Source of the DNA: UBA668 sp041394605
GTDB taxonomy: Bacteria; Actinomycetota; Acidimicrobiia; Acidimicrobiales; Ilumatobacteraceae
Length of the DNA: 64,000 nucleotides
Reading direction: 5' to 3'
Assembly (NCBI GenBank): GCA_041394605.1
Contig: JAWKHX010000004.1
Coordinates: 496,001-560,000, forward strand
Both the position numbers and the translations under genes were made by a program. The stretch's first letter is position 1. Every line of letters begins with the position of its first letter. Shown here piece after piece: positions 38,693 through 49,270 of the stretch. The notes beneath the pieces were generated by a model. The model worked only from the letters and a program-made list of their open reading frames with translations. It ran no database searches and was not told the DNA's origin.

Positions 38693-40075
38693 TCACCCCG
38701 TGGGCAGCGGCTTGCCGGCGCCGAGGTCGGCGCGGTCGCCGGCGGCCCGCCCGGCGTGGTACCCGGCAGCGTCCAGCCGGCGCGAGCGCATCGGCACGGT
38801 GTCCGGGAAGAGCTCCTCGACCGCGGCCTGCACGGCGGCCTGCCGATGCTGCAGCACCGGCACCAGCGAACTGCCGTACTCCGCCTCGGCCGCCTCGGCG
38901 GCATGGCGGGTGGCGGCCTCCAGGCGCTCGGCCACCCGCTCGGCGAAGGCCACCAGGAACGCCCGGCGGAACGACGCCGTCCGCAGCCGGGCGTCGTGCG
39001 CCGTGGCATGTGACGAGGCGTGGGTGGCCTGCACCAGGAGGGAGGTGAACAGCACCTCGGTCAGCTGGAGGTCCACCGGGAAGCCGACGACCGTGGCGAA
39101 GCCGGCAGCGGACGCCCACACGCACGTCACCGAGTTGACGTGGCCGATGGCCGCCAGCAGGCCGACCTTCTCGTCGGCGTACGGGTCGTCGATGTGGATC
39201 CGCCGGGCCTCCGTGCCCCGGCTGAGACGGCCACCGTCCCCCATCGCTGCTGCCGCCAGCACCGCGGCGTCGATGGAGTGGCGGGCCATCAACTCCTGCG
39301 CCTTGGCGGTGAAGGCGTCGGCCTCCGCCTCGAACGTGGTGGCCTCGGCCTTGGCCAGGAGGGCGCGGATGGTGCGCAGGGCCTTGGCGTCGATCTCCCC
39401 GGTGGTGCCGGCGCCGCCGGGCGGCCCGTACGCGTTGCCGGCATTGCTGGCCACCCACCGCGACGGTGGGGGCAGCAGCGGGTTCAGCCGGCCCGCGTTC
39501 CGCAGCACCGCCCGGAGCTGCACGGCGCCACCCAACGAGTCCGCCGGGTGCAGGCGTTCGGCCTTGGCCCACCTGGCCAGCACATCGGCGTGCCCACCGG
39601 TCAACCGGCCGTCCGTGGGGTCCAGCACCCCGAGCTCGGCCAACTGCTCCAGCCAGCGGGGCGGCGCCCGGTGGACCGCCTGGTGCTGTCGGGCGTGGGC
39701 GGCGACGTACTGGGCGGCCAGGCGGCCGAGCCGCTGGGTGAACGCCCGCCGGGTGGCGTGCACCACGTCGGCAGGCTCCCACCCGCCCTCGAGCACGGCA
39801 TCCAGCGCCCGGGTGATGCGATCGTGGAGCAGCGCCGACGGGCGCTCGCCGGGCCCGGCTGCGGATTCCAGTTCCTCCAGCAGCTCCAGCGCGGCCTCGA
39901 AGTGGCGGCCGTCCGCCCCGGGCCCGAGGGCCACGGCGCAGGCGATGTCCACCAGGCGGGCGGGGTCGGCCATGGACGGGTCGGCGCCGGCCGTGCGGCG
40001 CGAGAACGCAGCCCGGTCGCGCTGCTGGGCACGGCGCTGTTGCTGCTGACGGCGTTGTTGGCTGTTGCGTCCCAT
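38693..40075 (-). CDS. DUF2786-domain protein
   Basis: 460 residues. A Gln/Arg-rich N-terminus (residues 1-30) is followed by a helical region with no recognised domain. A DUF2786 segment lies at about 233-275 (LRTIRALLAKAEATTFEAEADAFTAK, then AQELMARHSID). The C-terminal half is helical with VNSVTCVWASAAGFATVVGFPVDLQLTEVLFTSLL, found after DUF2786 in actinobacterial proteins. No biochemical role is known to me. It lies 50 bases upstream of the alkylsulfatase gene on the same strand. Confidence 0.75.
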   Translation of the reverse strand: MGRNSQQRRQQQQRRAQQRDRAAFSRRTAGADPSMADPARLVDIACAVALGPGADGRHFEAALELLEELESAAGPGERPSALLHDRITRALDAVLEGGWEPADVVHATRRAFTQRLGRLAAQYVAAHARQHQAVHRAPPRWLEQLAELGVLDPTDGRLTGGHADVLARWAKAERLHPADSLGGAVQLRAVLRNAGRLNPLLPPPSRWVASNAGNAYGPPGGAGTTGEIDAKALRTIRALLAKAEATTFEAEADAFTAKAQELMARHSIDAAVLAAAAMGDGGRLSRGTEARRIHIDDPYADEKVGLLAAIGHVNSVTCVWASAAGFATVVGFPVDLQLTEVLFTSLLVQATHASSHATAHDARLRTASFRRAFLVAFAERVAERLEAATRHAAEAAEAEYGSSLVPVLQHRQAAVQAAVEELFPDTVPMRSRRLDAAGYHAGRAAGDRADLGAGKPLPTG

Positions 40076-40153
40076 GGCGGCAGTGTGCCCAGGGGGTGCG
40101 CGAAGGTTCCGGCCGGCTACTGGCGGGCAGGCGGGGCAGGCGGGCGGGCCTGG

Positions 40154-41542
40154 TCAGCCCGTGCAGTGGGCGTCGGTGAGTGCCAGGCACTCGTCCAGCA
40201 CGGCCAGGCCTTCCTCCACCTCGGCGGCGCTGACGTTGCACGGCGGGCAGATGTGCAGCCGGTTGAAGTGGGTGAACGGCCACACCCCGCGGGCCTTGCA
40301 GGCGGCGAGCAGTTCGGTCATCGGCGCGGCGTCCGGGCCGGCCGCGTTGTACGGCACCATCGGCTCGCGGGTCTCCCGGTTCTTCACCAACTCCAGCGCC
40401 CAGAACACGCCGAGGCCGCGGACGTCGCCGACGCTCGGGTGGTTGGCCATCAGCTTCTCCAGGCCGGGGCGGATGACCTCCTCGCCGATGGCCCGCGCGT
40501 GCTCGATGACGCCCTCCTCGCGGAAGATGTTGATGCTGGCGACGGCGCTGGCGCAGGCCAGCGGGTGGCCGGAGTAGGTGAGGCCGCCGGGGTAGGCGCG
40601 GTCGCGGAAGGAGTCCGCCACCTTCGTGCTGATGACCACGCCGCCGAGCGGGACGTACCCGGAGTTGACGCCCTTGGCGAAGCAGACCAGGTCCGGTTCC
40701 ACGCCCCAGTGCTGCCAGGCGAACCACTCGCCGCAGCGGCCGAAGCCGGCCATCACCTCGTCGCAGATCATGACGATGCCGTGCCGGTCGCACCGCTCGC
40801 GCACGCCGGCGAGGTAGCCGTCCGGCGGGACCAGGATGCCGTTGGTGCCGACGACGGTCTCGATGATGATCGCGGCCACCGTGTGGGCGCCCTCCACCAT
40901 CAGCGTGTCGTCGAGGTGCTGCAGCGCCCGCTGGCATTCCTCCGCCTCGCTGGTGGAGTGGAATGCGCTGCGGTACGGGTACGGGCCCCAGAACTTCACC
41001 ACGCCCGGCATGCCCGGCTCGCTGGGCCACCGGCGCGGGTCGCCGGTGAGCGTGATGGCCCCGTTCGTCGCGCCGTGATAGCTGCGGTAGTGGTTGAGCA
41101 CCTTGTTGCGCCCGGTGTGCAGGCGGGCCATGCGCACGGCGTTCTCCGTGGCCTCGGCGCCGCCGTTGGTGAAGAACACCATCTCCAGGTTGCTGTCCGG
41201 GTTGCCGTTGCGGGCGACCTCGACGATCAGCCGGGCGGCCTCGCTGCGGGCGTCGTTGGCGTGGAACGGGGCGATGGTGCACAGCCGGCCCGCTTGCTCC
41301 TGGATGGCGGCGATCAGCTTGGGGTGCTGGTGGCCGATGTTGACGTTCATCAACTGGCTGGAGAAGTCCAGGTACTTGGTGCCGTCCTCGGTCCACATGT
41401 AGCTGCCCTCGGCGCGGCTGATGACGACCGGCTTGAGGGCCGACTGGGCGCTCCAGGAGTGGAAGACGTGCGCCCGGTCGTTGGCGAAGGCGTCGGCGGG
41501 ATGGGTGTCGAGCACGCTCATGAGCGGGATGGTAGTTGTCAC
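40154..41542 (-). CDS. class III aminotransferase, probable beta-alanine:oxo-acid transaminase
   Basis: 462-residue PLP enzyme of fold type I, class III. The signature region is AAIIIETVVGTNGILVPPDGYL and ICDEVMAGFGRCG (Asp261 contacts the PLP ring), with the Schiff-base lysine Lys290 in CFAKGVNSG. Class III members include beta-alanine:pyruvate and taurine transaminases. Beta-alanine is suggested because the gene sits in a cluster with dihydropyrimidinase, ureidopropionase and a malonate-semialdehyde dehydrogenase. GTG 41542 overlaps the stop of the M20 hydrolase by 4 bases; ATG 41521 is an alternative start. Product expected: malonate semialdehyde. Confidence 0.87.
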   Translation of the reverse strand: MTTTIPLMSVLDTHPADAFANDRAHVFHSWSAQSALKPVVISRAEGSYMWTEDGTKYLDFSSQLMNVNIGHQHPKLIAAIQEQAGRLCTIAPFHANDARSEAARLIVEVARNGNPDSNLEMVFFTNGGAEATENAVRMARLHTGRNKVLNHYRSYHGATNGAITLTGDPRRWPSEPGMPGVVKFWGPYPYRSAFHSTSEAEECQRALQHLDDTLMVEGAHTVAAIIIETVVGTNGILVPPDGYLAGVRERCDRHGIVMICDEVMAGFGRCGEWFAWQHWGVEPDLVCFAKGVNSGYVPLGGVVISTKVADSFRDRAYPGGLTYSGHPLACASAVASINIFREEGVIEHARAIGEEVIRPGLEKLMANHPSVGDVRGLGVFWALELVKNRETREPMVPYNAAGPDAAPMTELLAACKARGVWPFTHFNRLHICPPCNVSAAEVEEGLAVLDECLALTDAHCTG

Positions 41543-42837
41543 CCGCCTGGGCGTACAGACCGCTCTTTGTGTCCGGACAAAGAATTCCCGGTGCTCACAT
41601 GGGCGCCGACGGTGGCCACCACGGCGCGGTGGAAGGCCGACAGGCCCATCGCCAGGTGGTCCTCGGGCGTGTCCTCCTCCTTCGTGTGCGAGAGGCCGCC
41701 GATGGAGGACGTGAACACCATGGCCGTCGGCACCGCCCGGGCCATCTCCGAGGCGTCGTGCAGCGCACCGCTGGGCAGCTCGAAGCGGTGCCCCTCCACG
41801 GCCTCCACGGCGTCGCGCACCCGCTCCACCAGCACCGGGTCGAAGATCATCGGCGGGATGCGGAAGATGTGCTCGAAGCGCACCGTGCAGCCCTCCGCGT
41901 CGGCCGCCCGCTGGGCCGCATCCTTGGCCTCGGCGAACATCGCCGCTAACTCCCCGGCGTCGATGTGACGCATGTCCATCGTGCAGGTCGTGGTGCCCGG
42001 GACGGCGGTGACCACGCCGGGCCAGCAGGAGACGCTGCCGACCGTGGTGACGCCCTCGTGGCGGGCGCCGATCTCGGCGAGCTCCAGCGCGAAGCGGCTC
42101 ATCGCCCGCAACGAGTCCCGCCGCATGGGCATCGGCATCGTGCCGGCGTGCGCGGCCTGCCCGTCGAAGACCAGGCGCTCCCGCTCGATGCCGACCGTCC
42201 CGCTGACCACGCCGATCCCCAGGCCGCGGTGCTCCAGCACCGGGCCCTGCTCGATGTGCAGTTCGAGGTAGGCGACGACGTCGCCGAGGCGGGTGCGGCA
42301 GCCGTCCATCGCGTCGATGGCCACCCCGTGGGCGGCCAGCACCTCGGGCAGCGCGTCACCCTGGCGGTCCTTCAGCTCGCGGACGATGTCCAGATCCAGC
42401 GTGCCGACCACGGCGGCGGACCCGAACAGGCTGCGGCCGAAGCGGGCGCCCTCCTCGTCCGCCCAGTCCACGAGGGCGAAGGAGCGGGCCGGCGGCTCGG
42501 GGCGGGCGGCCAGCGACCGCAGCACCTCCAGCCCACCCATCACGCCCAGTGCGCCGTCCAGCCAGCCGCCGGCCGGCACGGAATCCAGGTGGGAGCCGAC
42601 GACCACCGTGTCGGCGGAGCGGCCCGGCAGGTACGCCCACAGGTTGCCGGCCTCGTCCTGCTCCACCGTGACGGGCAGGGTGGACAGCTCCTCGCGCAGC
42701 ATGGCGCGTGCCTCGGCCCACTCCGCGGTCCAGCACAGCCGGCGCGACCCGGCCGGGCCACCGGTGCGGGCAGCCAGGTTCCTCAGGTCGCGGATGGCGC
42801 GGTGCGGGTCGAACTGGGTCGCGGTGTCGGTGCTCAC
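41539..42837 (-). CDS. M20-family N-carbamoyl-amino-acid/ureido hydrolase
   Basis: 432 residues from GTG 42837. The M20 dinuclear metal site is complete: GSHLDSVPAGGWLDGALG (His83, Asp94) and DWADEEGARF (Glu128/Glu129), with a central dimerisation domain containing GQAAHAGTMPM. Relatives are N-carbamoyl-L-amino-acid hydrolase, allantoate amidohydrolase and M20-type beta-ureidopropionase. They remove carbamoyl groups as CO2 and ammonia. In this cluster it could hydrolyse N-carbamoyl-beta-alanine alongside the nitrilase-type enzyme across the promoter, or a different ureido compound. It is coupled to the aminotransferase by a GTGA overlap. Confidence 0.88.
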   Translation of the reverse strand: MSTDTATQFDPHRAIRDLRNLAARTGGPAGSRRLCWTAEWAEARAMLREELSTLPVTVEQDEAGNLWAYLPGRSADTVVVGSHLDSVPAGGWLDGALGVMGGLEVLRSLAARPEPPARSFALVDWADEEGARFGRSLFGSAAVVGTLDLDIVRELKDRQGDALPEVLAAHGVAIDAMDGCRTRLGDVVAYLELHIEQGPVLEHRGLGIGVVSGTVGIERERLVFDGQAAHAGTMPMPMRRDSLRAMSRFALELAEIGARHEGVTTVGSVSCWPGVVTAVPGTTTCTMDMRHIDAGELAAMFAEAKDAAQRAADAEGCTVRFEHIFRIPPMIFDPVLVERVRDAVEAVEGHRFELPSGALHDASEMARAVPTAMVFTSSIGGLSHTKEEDTPEDHLAMGLSAFHRAVVATVGAHVSTGNSLSGHKERSVRPGG

Positions 42838-42857
42838 GGGCCGCACAGTAGCGGCGC

Positions 42858-44243
42858 TCAGCGCTGGCCCGCCCGGGCCGGGTTGGCCCCGGCGGCATCG
42901 GCCAGGCGGCGGGCCAGGTCGTCGAGGTCGTGGTCTACCAGGCCCACGGTGACGCGCAGGTGGGGGGTGTCCGGGCGGACCATGAACGGCTCGCCGGGCG
43001 CGGCGCCGATGCCCTGCGCGGCCAGGGTCAACAGCGCGGACCGCTCGTCGACGACCTCCATCCACAGGTTGATCCCGTCGGTGCCGGTGACCGTGACGCC
43101 GCGAGCGCGCAGGGCGTCGGCCACGGCCTGGCGGCGGCGGGCGTACTCGTCGCGGGCGTGGGCGACGGCGGCGACGGTGGGCGGGTGGTCCAGCATCTCC
43201 AGCAGGACGGCCTGCAGGAGGCGGCTGCTCCAGCCCGGGCCGAGGAGGCGGCGGTCCACCACGGCGTCCACCACGCTGCCGGCGCCGCCGACGGCCGCCA
43301 GGCGGAGGTCCGGGTTGTGGCTCTTGGAGTAGCTGCGGATGTGCACCGTCCGCTGCGGCAGCCAGGTGCCCAGGCTGACGAGGGGAGCGGCGGCGATGTC
43401 GCCGGAGTGGTCGTCCTCCACCACCACGACCCGCGGGTGCCGGCGCAGGACGGCGGCGAGCGCGGTGCCGCGGCGCCGGGTGAGCGCCACGCCCGCCGGG
43501 TTGTGGGCGCGGGGCTGCAGCATCACGGCGCACACGCCGCCGGCGTCCAACGCGTCGCTGAGCCCCGCCGGTTGCAGCCCCTCGTCGTCCACGTCCACCC
43601 CGACGACCTCGGCCCCCAGCAGGTCCAGCAGGTCGAGCAGGGGAGGGAAGCACGGATGCTCCACCACGACGCGGTCGCCGAGGCGGACCACCGCGCGGGC
43701 GATGCGGTCCAGCGCGTCCATGGCCCCGTCGACGATGGTGATGGCCTCCGGCGGGAACGGCCAGTCGGCGCGCAGCCTCTCCTCCAGCGCCGGCAGCACC
43801 GGGTGGTCGAGGTAGTTGTCCGTCAGCGAGCGGCGCCCCACGGCCGCCAGCAGCGGGCCGAGGTCCGGCAGCAGTGCCGGATCGGGGGTGCCGGTGCTGA
43901 GGTCGAGGGCGAAGTGGCCGGGGCCTTCGGTGACCCTGCGGTAGCGGCGGGCGGTGACCGGCCCGGTGGGCTGGCGGACGAACGTGCCCTGCCGCCCGCG
44001 GGCGTCGATCGCGCCCACGGCCGCCAGCGTCTGCCACGCCTCGCTGACGGTGGTGGGGGAGACGCCCAGCCGGCGGGCCAGGTCGCGCACCGTGGGCAGG
44101 CGTGACCCGATGGGCAGCGACCCGTCGGTGACCAGGCGGCCGATGGCGGCCGCGATGCCCCGCGCCGAACGGTCGTCCACGGCCCCGGCGATGGCCGCCG
44201 CGCCGACCTCGTCGGCCCCCGTCACGTCGTGCACGATGGACAT
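42858..44243 (-). CDS. MocR-type (GntR/aminotransferase) transcriptional regulator
   Basis: 461 residues from ATG 44243. The N-terminal winged helix of the GntR family has its HTH at about 45-75 (LPTVRDLARRLGVSPTTVSEAW). A class I aminotransferase-like domain follows with a PLP-binding lysine in RSYSKSHNPDLRL. MocR regulators sense PLP-linked amino compounds; a role in sensing an amino acid such as beta-alanine is inferred from context. It is transcribed with the M20 hydrolase and aminotransferase genes and divergently from the ureidopropionase operon. A perfect inverted repeat lies just upstream of its start. Confidence 0.88.
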   Translation of the reverse strand: MSIVHDVTGADEVGAAAIAGAVDDRSARGIAAAIGRLVTDGSLPIGSRLPTVRDLARRLGVSPTTVSEAWQTLAAVGAIDARGRQGTFVRQPTGPVTARRYRRVTEGPGHFALDLSTGTPDPALLPDLGPLLAAVGRRSLTDNYLDHPVLPALEERLRADWPFPPEAITIVDGAMDALDRIARAVVRLGDRVVVEHPCFPPLLDLLDLLGAEVVGVDVDDEGLQPAGLSDALDAGGVCAVMLQPRAHNPAGVALTRRRGTALAAVLRRHPRVVVVEDDHSGDIAAAPLVSLGTWLPQRTVHIRSYSKSHNPDLRLAAVGGAGSVVDAVVDRRLLGPGWSSRLLQAVLLEMLDHPPTVAAVAHARDEYARRRQAVADALRARGVTVTGTDGINLWMEVVDERSALLTLAAQGIGAAPGEPFMVRPDTPHLRVTVGLVDHDLDDLARRLADAAGANPARAGQR

Positions 44244-44252
44244 TGTGCGGTA

Positions 44253-44268
44253 ACAATACATCTATTGT
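44253..44268. promoter_or_regulatory. probable MocR operator in a divergent promoter
   Basis: ACAATACATCTATTGT: perfect 6-bp arms (ACAATA/TATTGT) separated by 4 bases, in an AT-rich island of only ~20 bases. It is 10 bases from the regulator's start and 33 bases from the ureidopropionase start, so it can control both directions. Symmetry and location support an operator; binding is not shown. Confidence 0.55.
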
Positions 44269-44300
44269 CTGGCCTGGCGTGTCACATTAGAGTCCGCGCC

Positions 44301-45143
44301 ATGACGAACACCGTGCGCGCCGCCCTGCTGCAGACCGACTGGCCCGGCACGAAGGAGGCCATGCTCGACAAGCACGAGCAGGCCGTGCACGACGCGAAAG
44401 CCCAGCGTGCGCAGGTCATGTGCTTCCAGGAGCTGTTCTACGGGCCGTACTTCTGCCAGGTCCAGGAGACCGAGTACTACGCCTACACCGAGCCCATCCC
44501 CGACGGCCCCACCACCCAGCGCTTCCAGAGCATCGCCAAGGAAGCCGGCATGGTGCTGGTGCTGCCGATGTACGAGATCGTCCGGCCCGGCCTGTACTAC
44601 AACACGGCCGCCGTGGTGGACGCCGACGGCACGTACCTCGGCAAGTACCGCAAGCAGCACATCCCCCAGACCAAGGGCTTCTGGGAGAAGTTCTACTTCA
44701 CCCCCGGCGACGGCGGGTACCCCGTGTTCGAGACCGCCGTCGGCAAGGTCGGCGTGTACATCTGCTACGACCGGCACTTCCCCGAGGGCTGGCGGGCGCT
44801 GGGCCTGAACGGCGCGGAGATCGTGTTCAACCCGTCGGCCACCAGCCGCGGCCTGTCGCAGTACCTGTGGGGCATCGAGCAGCCCGCCGCGGCCGTGGCC
44901 AACATGTACTACGTCGGGGCCATCAACAGGGTCGGCATCGAGCCGCTCGGCGACAACGACTTCTACGGGCAGAGCTACTTCGTGGACCCGGAGGGCCAGT
45001 ACGTGGGCGACAAGGGCGACCCGTTCCAGCCGGAGCTCATCGTGCGCGACCTCGATCTCGACAAGATCAAGCTGGTGCGCGACCGTTGGGCGTTCTACCG
45101 CGACCGCCGGCCGGACGCGTACGACGACCTCTTCACCCACTGA
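44301..45143 (+). CDS. pydC: beta-ureidopropionase (N-carbamoyl-beta-alanine amidohydrolase), nitrilase superfamily
   Basis: 280 residues. The nitrilase triad is present: Glu44 (CFQELFYGPYF), Lys118 (GKYRKQHIPQTKGFWEKFYF) and Cys155 (VYICYDRHFPEG). The KGFWEKFYF and CYDRHFPE stretches match plant/bacterial beta-ureidopropionase and N-carbamoylputrescine amidases. It hydrolyses N-carbamoyl-beta-alanine to beta-alanine, CO2 and ammonia, the third step of reductive pyrimidine catabolism. The dihydropyrimidinase gene 33 bases downstream supports that assignment. First gene of an eight-gene run on the plus strand. Confidence 0.9.
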   Translation: MTNTVRAALLQTDWPGTKEAMLDKHEQAVHDAKAQRAQVMCFQELFYGPYFCQVQETEYYAYTEPIPDGPTTQRFQSIAKEAGMVLVLPMYEIVRPGLYYNTAAVVDADGTYLGKYRKQHIPQTKGFWEKFYFTPGDGGYPVFETAVGKVGVYICYDRHFPEGWRALGLNGAEIVFNPSATSRGLSQYLWGIEQPAAAVANMYYVGAINRVGIEPLGDNDFYGQSYFVDPEGQYVGDKGDPFQPELIVRDLDLDKIKLVRDRWAFYRDRRPDAYDDLFTH

Positions 45144-45176
45144 CCCCACCCGCCGACCCACCACGAGGACCGCACC

Positions 45177-46619
45177 ATGGCGACCACGCTCATCAAGAAC
45201 GGCCAGGTCATCTCCACGTCGGGCGTCATCGCCCAGGACGTGCTGATCACCGGCGAGACCATCACCGCGCTCGGCGCACCCGGGTTCTTCACGGAGGAGG
45301 GGCACGACAAGGTCATCGACGCGGCCGGCAAGTACGTCATCCCCGGCGGCATCGACGTGCACACCCACATGGAGCTGCCGTTCGGTGGCACCTTCGCCAG
45401 CGACACCTTCGAGACCGGGTCGCGGGCCGCGGCCTGGGGTGGCACCACCACCATCGTGGACATGGCCGTGCAGCGCTACGGCGAGAACGTGTTCGACGGC
45501 CTGGCGGAGTGGCACCGCAAGGCCGACGGCAACTGCGCCATCGACTACGGCTTCCACCAGATCATCGGCGGTGTGGACGAGCAGTCGCTGAAGGCCCTGA
45601 CCTACCTCACCGAGCACGAGGGCGTCACCAGCTTCAAGCTGTTCATGGCCTACCCAGGCGTGTTCTACAGCGACGACGGGCAGATCCTGAGGGCCATGCA
45701 GACGGCTGCCGACTGTGGCGCCGTCATCCTCATGCACGCCGAGAACGGCATCGCCATCGACGTGCTCGTGCAGCAGGCGCTGGCCCGCGGCGAGACCGAC
45801 CCCCGCTACCACAGCTACACCCGGCCCTCGCCGTTGGAGGCCGAGGCCACCCACCGGGCCATCGTGCTCAGCCATGTGGCCGGCAACGTGCCGCTGTACA
45901 TCGTGCACATGAGCGCCGGCGACGCCCTGAACGAGGTGGCCGCCGCCCGCCACCACGGCCGCAACGTCTTCGCCGAGACCTGCCCGCAGTACCTGTACCT
46001 CACGCTGGAGGAGACCCTCGGCCAGCCCGGCTTCGAGGGCGCCAAGTGGGTCTGCAGCACGCCCGTGCGCAGCAAGGACCACGACCCCGACTACGTGGGC
46101 CAGATGGGCCACGGCCACCAGGCCGACCTGTGGAAGGGCCTGCGGATGAACGAGCTGGCCATCGTGTCCACCGACCACTGCCCGTTCTGCATGAAGGACC
46201 AGAAGGAGCTCGGCCTCGGCGACTTCTCCAAGATCCCCAACGGGATCGGCGGCGTGGAGCACCGGATGGAGCTGCTCTACCAGGGCGTCGTCAACGGCGA
46301 GATCAGCCTGCAGCGGTGGGTGGAGACCTGCTGCACCACCCCGGCGCGGATGTTCGGCATGTACCCGAAGAAGGGTGTCATCGCCCCCGGCTCCGACGCC
46401 GACGTCGTGGTCTGGGACCCCAACACGAAGACCAAGATCGGCATCAACGACAAGCACCACATGAACATGGACCACAGCGCCTGGGAGGGCTGGGTCATCG
46501 ACGGCAAGGTGGACACCGTGCTCAGCCGCGGCACCGTGGTCATCGAGAACGACCAGTACGTCGGCCGCAAGGGCCACGGCCAGTTCGTCAAGCGCGGCCT
46601 CTCGCAATACCTCGTCTAG
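45177..46619 (+). CDS. hydA: dihydropyrimidinase (D-hydantoinase)
   Basis: 480-residue cyclic-amidohydrolase. All metal ligands are visible: His62 and His64 (GGIDVHTHMELPFGG), the carbamylated Lys154 (TSFKLFMAYPG), His187 (LMHAENG), His244 (YIVHMSAG) and Asp333 (STDHCPF). It opens dihydrouracil/dihydrothymine to N-carbamoyl-beta-alanine/-aminoisobutyrate, upstream of the ureidopropionase reaction. Length and the MELPFGG loop fit dihydropyrimidinase rather than allantoinase or dihydroorotase. Good GAGGACC spacing before ATG 45177. It lies between pydC and the semialdehyde dehydrogenase gene. Confidence 0.94.
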   Translation: MATTLIKNGQVISTSGVIAQDVLITGETITALGAPGFFTEEGHDKVIDAAGKYVIPGGIDVHTHMELPFGGTFASDTFETGSRAAAWGGTTTIVDMAVQRYGENVFDGLAEWHRKADGNCAIDYGFHQIIGGVDEQSLKALTYLTEHEGVTSFKLFMAYPGVFYSDDGQILRAMQTAADCGAVILMHAENGIAIDVLVQQALARGETDPRYHSYTRPSPLEAEATHRAIVLSHVAGNVPLYIVHMSAGDALNEVAAARHHGRNVFAETCPQYLYLTLEETLGQPGFEGAKWVCSTPVRSKDHDPDYVGQMGHGHQADLWKGLRMNELAIVSTDHCPFCMKDQKELGLGDFSKIPNGIGGVEHRMELLYQGVVNGEISLQRWVETCCTTPARMFGMYPKKGVIAPGSDADVVVWDPNTKTKIGINDKHHMNMDHSAWEGWVIDGKVDTVLSRGTVVIENDQYVGRKGHGQFVKRGLSQYLV

Positions 46620-46725
46620 TGGTCGGCACTGGCCTCCGCTTCGCTTCGGCTGCTGCCTCCGTGTGGCTCGTCGCTGGCGCTTCCCTCGTCACCTCCACTC
46701 GCCCCTCCGAAAGGACACTGCTCCC

Positions 46726-48210
<1,485 letters not shown>

Positions 48211-48240
48211 CGGCCGCGCCGACCACAAGGGGGAGACACA

Positions 48241-49268
48241 TGGAGTTCGGGGTCGTCCTGCAGACCACGCCACCCGCCCGCCGGGTGATCGACCTGGCCC
48301 GCACCGCCGAGAGCTACGGGTTCGACTACGTCTGGACCTTCGACTCCCACATCCTGTGGGAGGAGCCCTACGTCATCTACAGCCAGATCCTGGCCGAGAC
48401 CCGCAACGTGGTCGTCGGTCCGATGGTCACCAACCCGGCCACGCGGGACTGGACGGTCACGGCCAGCGTCTACGCCACGCTGAACGAGATGTACGGCAAC
48501 CGCACGGTGTGCGGGATCGGCCGCGGCGACTCGGCGGTGCGGGTCACCAACGGCGCGCCGACCACGCTGGCCACCCTGCGGGAGAGCATCCACGTCATCC
48601 GCGAGCTGGCCAACGGGCGCACGGTGGACTACAAGGGCTCCCAGCTGTGCCTGCCGTGGGCGGGAAAGAGCCGCCTGGAGATGTGGGTGGCCGCCTACGG
48701 GCCGAAGGCGCTGGCGCTCACCGGCGAGGTCGGCGACGGGTACATCCTCCAGCTCGCCGACCTCAGCATCGCCGAGTGGACCATCGGCGCGGTGCGTGCC
48801 GCCGCCGCTGCGGCCGGGCGGGACCCCGACGGCATCCGGATCTGCGTCGCTGCCCCGGCCTACGTCACGGACGGCACGGAGGCCGGCCTGGCCCACGGGC
48901 GCGAGCAATGCCGCTGGTTCGGCGGCATGGTCGGCAACCATGTGGCCGACATCGTGGCCCGCTACGGCGACGACGCGGCGGTGCCCCGGGCGCTCACGGA
49001 CTACATCAAGGGCCGCCAGGGGTACGACTACAACGAGCACGGCCAGGCCGGCAACAGCCACACCCAGTTCGTGCCGGACGAGATCGTCGACCGCTTCTGC
49101 ATCGTCGGCCCGGTCGAGGCCCACGTGGAGCGCATGGAGCAACTGCGCGAGCTCGGTGTGGACCAGTTCGCCATCTACCTGCAGCACGACGACAAGGACC
49201 ACACCCTCCGGGCGTACGGCGAGAAGGTGCTGCCCGCGGTCGCCGAGCATGTGAAGGCCAAGTCCTGA
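48241..49268 (+). CDS. LLM-class (F420/FMN) oxidoreductase of the pyrimidine-catabolism cluster
   Basis: 342-residue luciferase-like protein starting MEFGVVLQTTPPARRVIDL. It contains AESYGFDYVWTFDSHILWEEPY, VVVGPMVTNPATRDWTVTASVYATLNEM, TVCGIGRGDSA and MWVAAYGPKALALTGEVGDGYI, resembling methylene-tetrahydromethanopterin-reductase-like members of the family. It sits in the operon between mmsA (30 bases) and the ABC permease (2 bases), so it is very likely part of the same pathway. The cluster lacks a dihydropyrimidine dehydrogenase. By position this enzyme is the candidate ring reductase, F420H2- or flavin-dependent; this is a hypothesis. RutA, a uracil-attacking enzyme, shares the fold. Confidence 0.85.
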
Positions 49269-49270
49269 CG

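Noticed and set aside
46620..46725. A small RNA or attenuator in the spacer before mmsA
   Set aside because: The stretch is pyrimidine-rich with short CTTCG/CTGGC repeats but shows no stable, convincing hairpin or promoter by eye.
48241..49268. RutA, the pyrimidine monooxygenase of the Rut pathway
   Set aside because: The fold is shared, but no rutB-F genes are present and the neighbouring enzymes belong to the reductive route, so naming it RutA is not justified.
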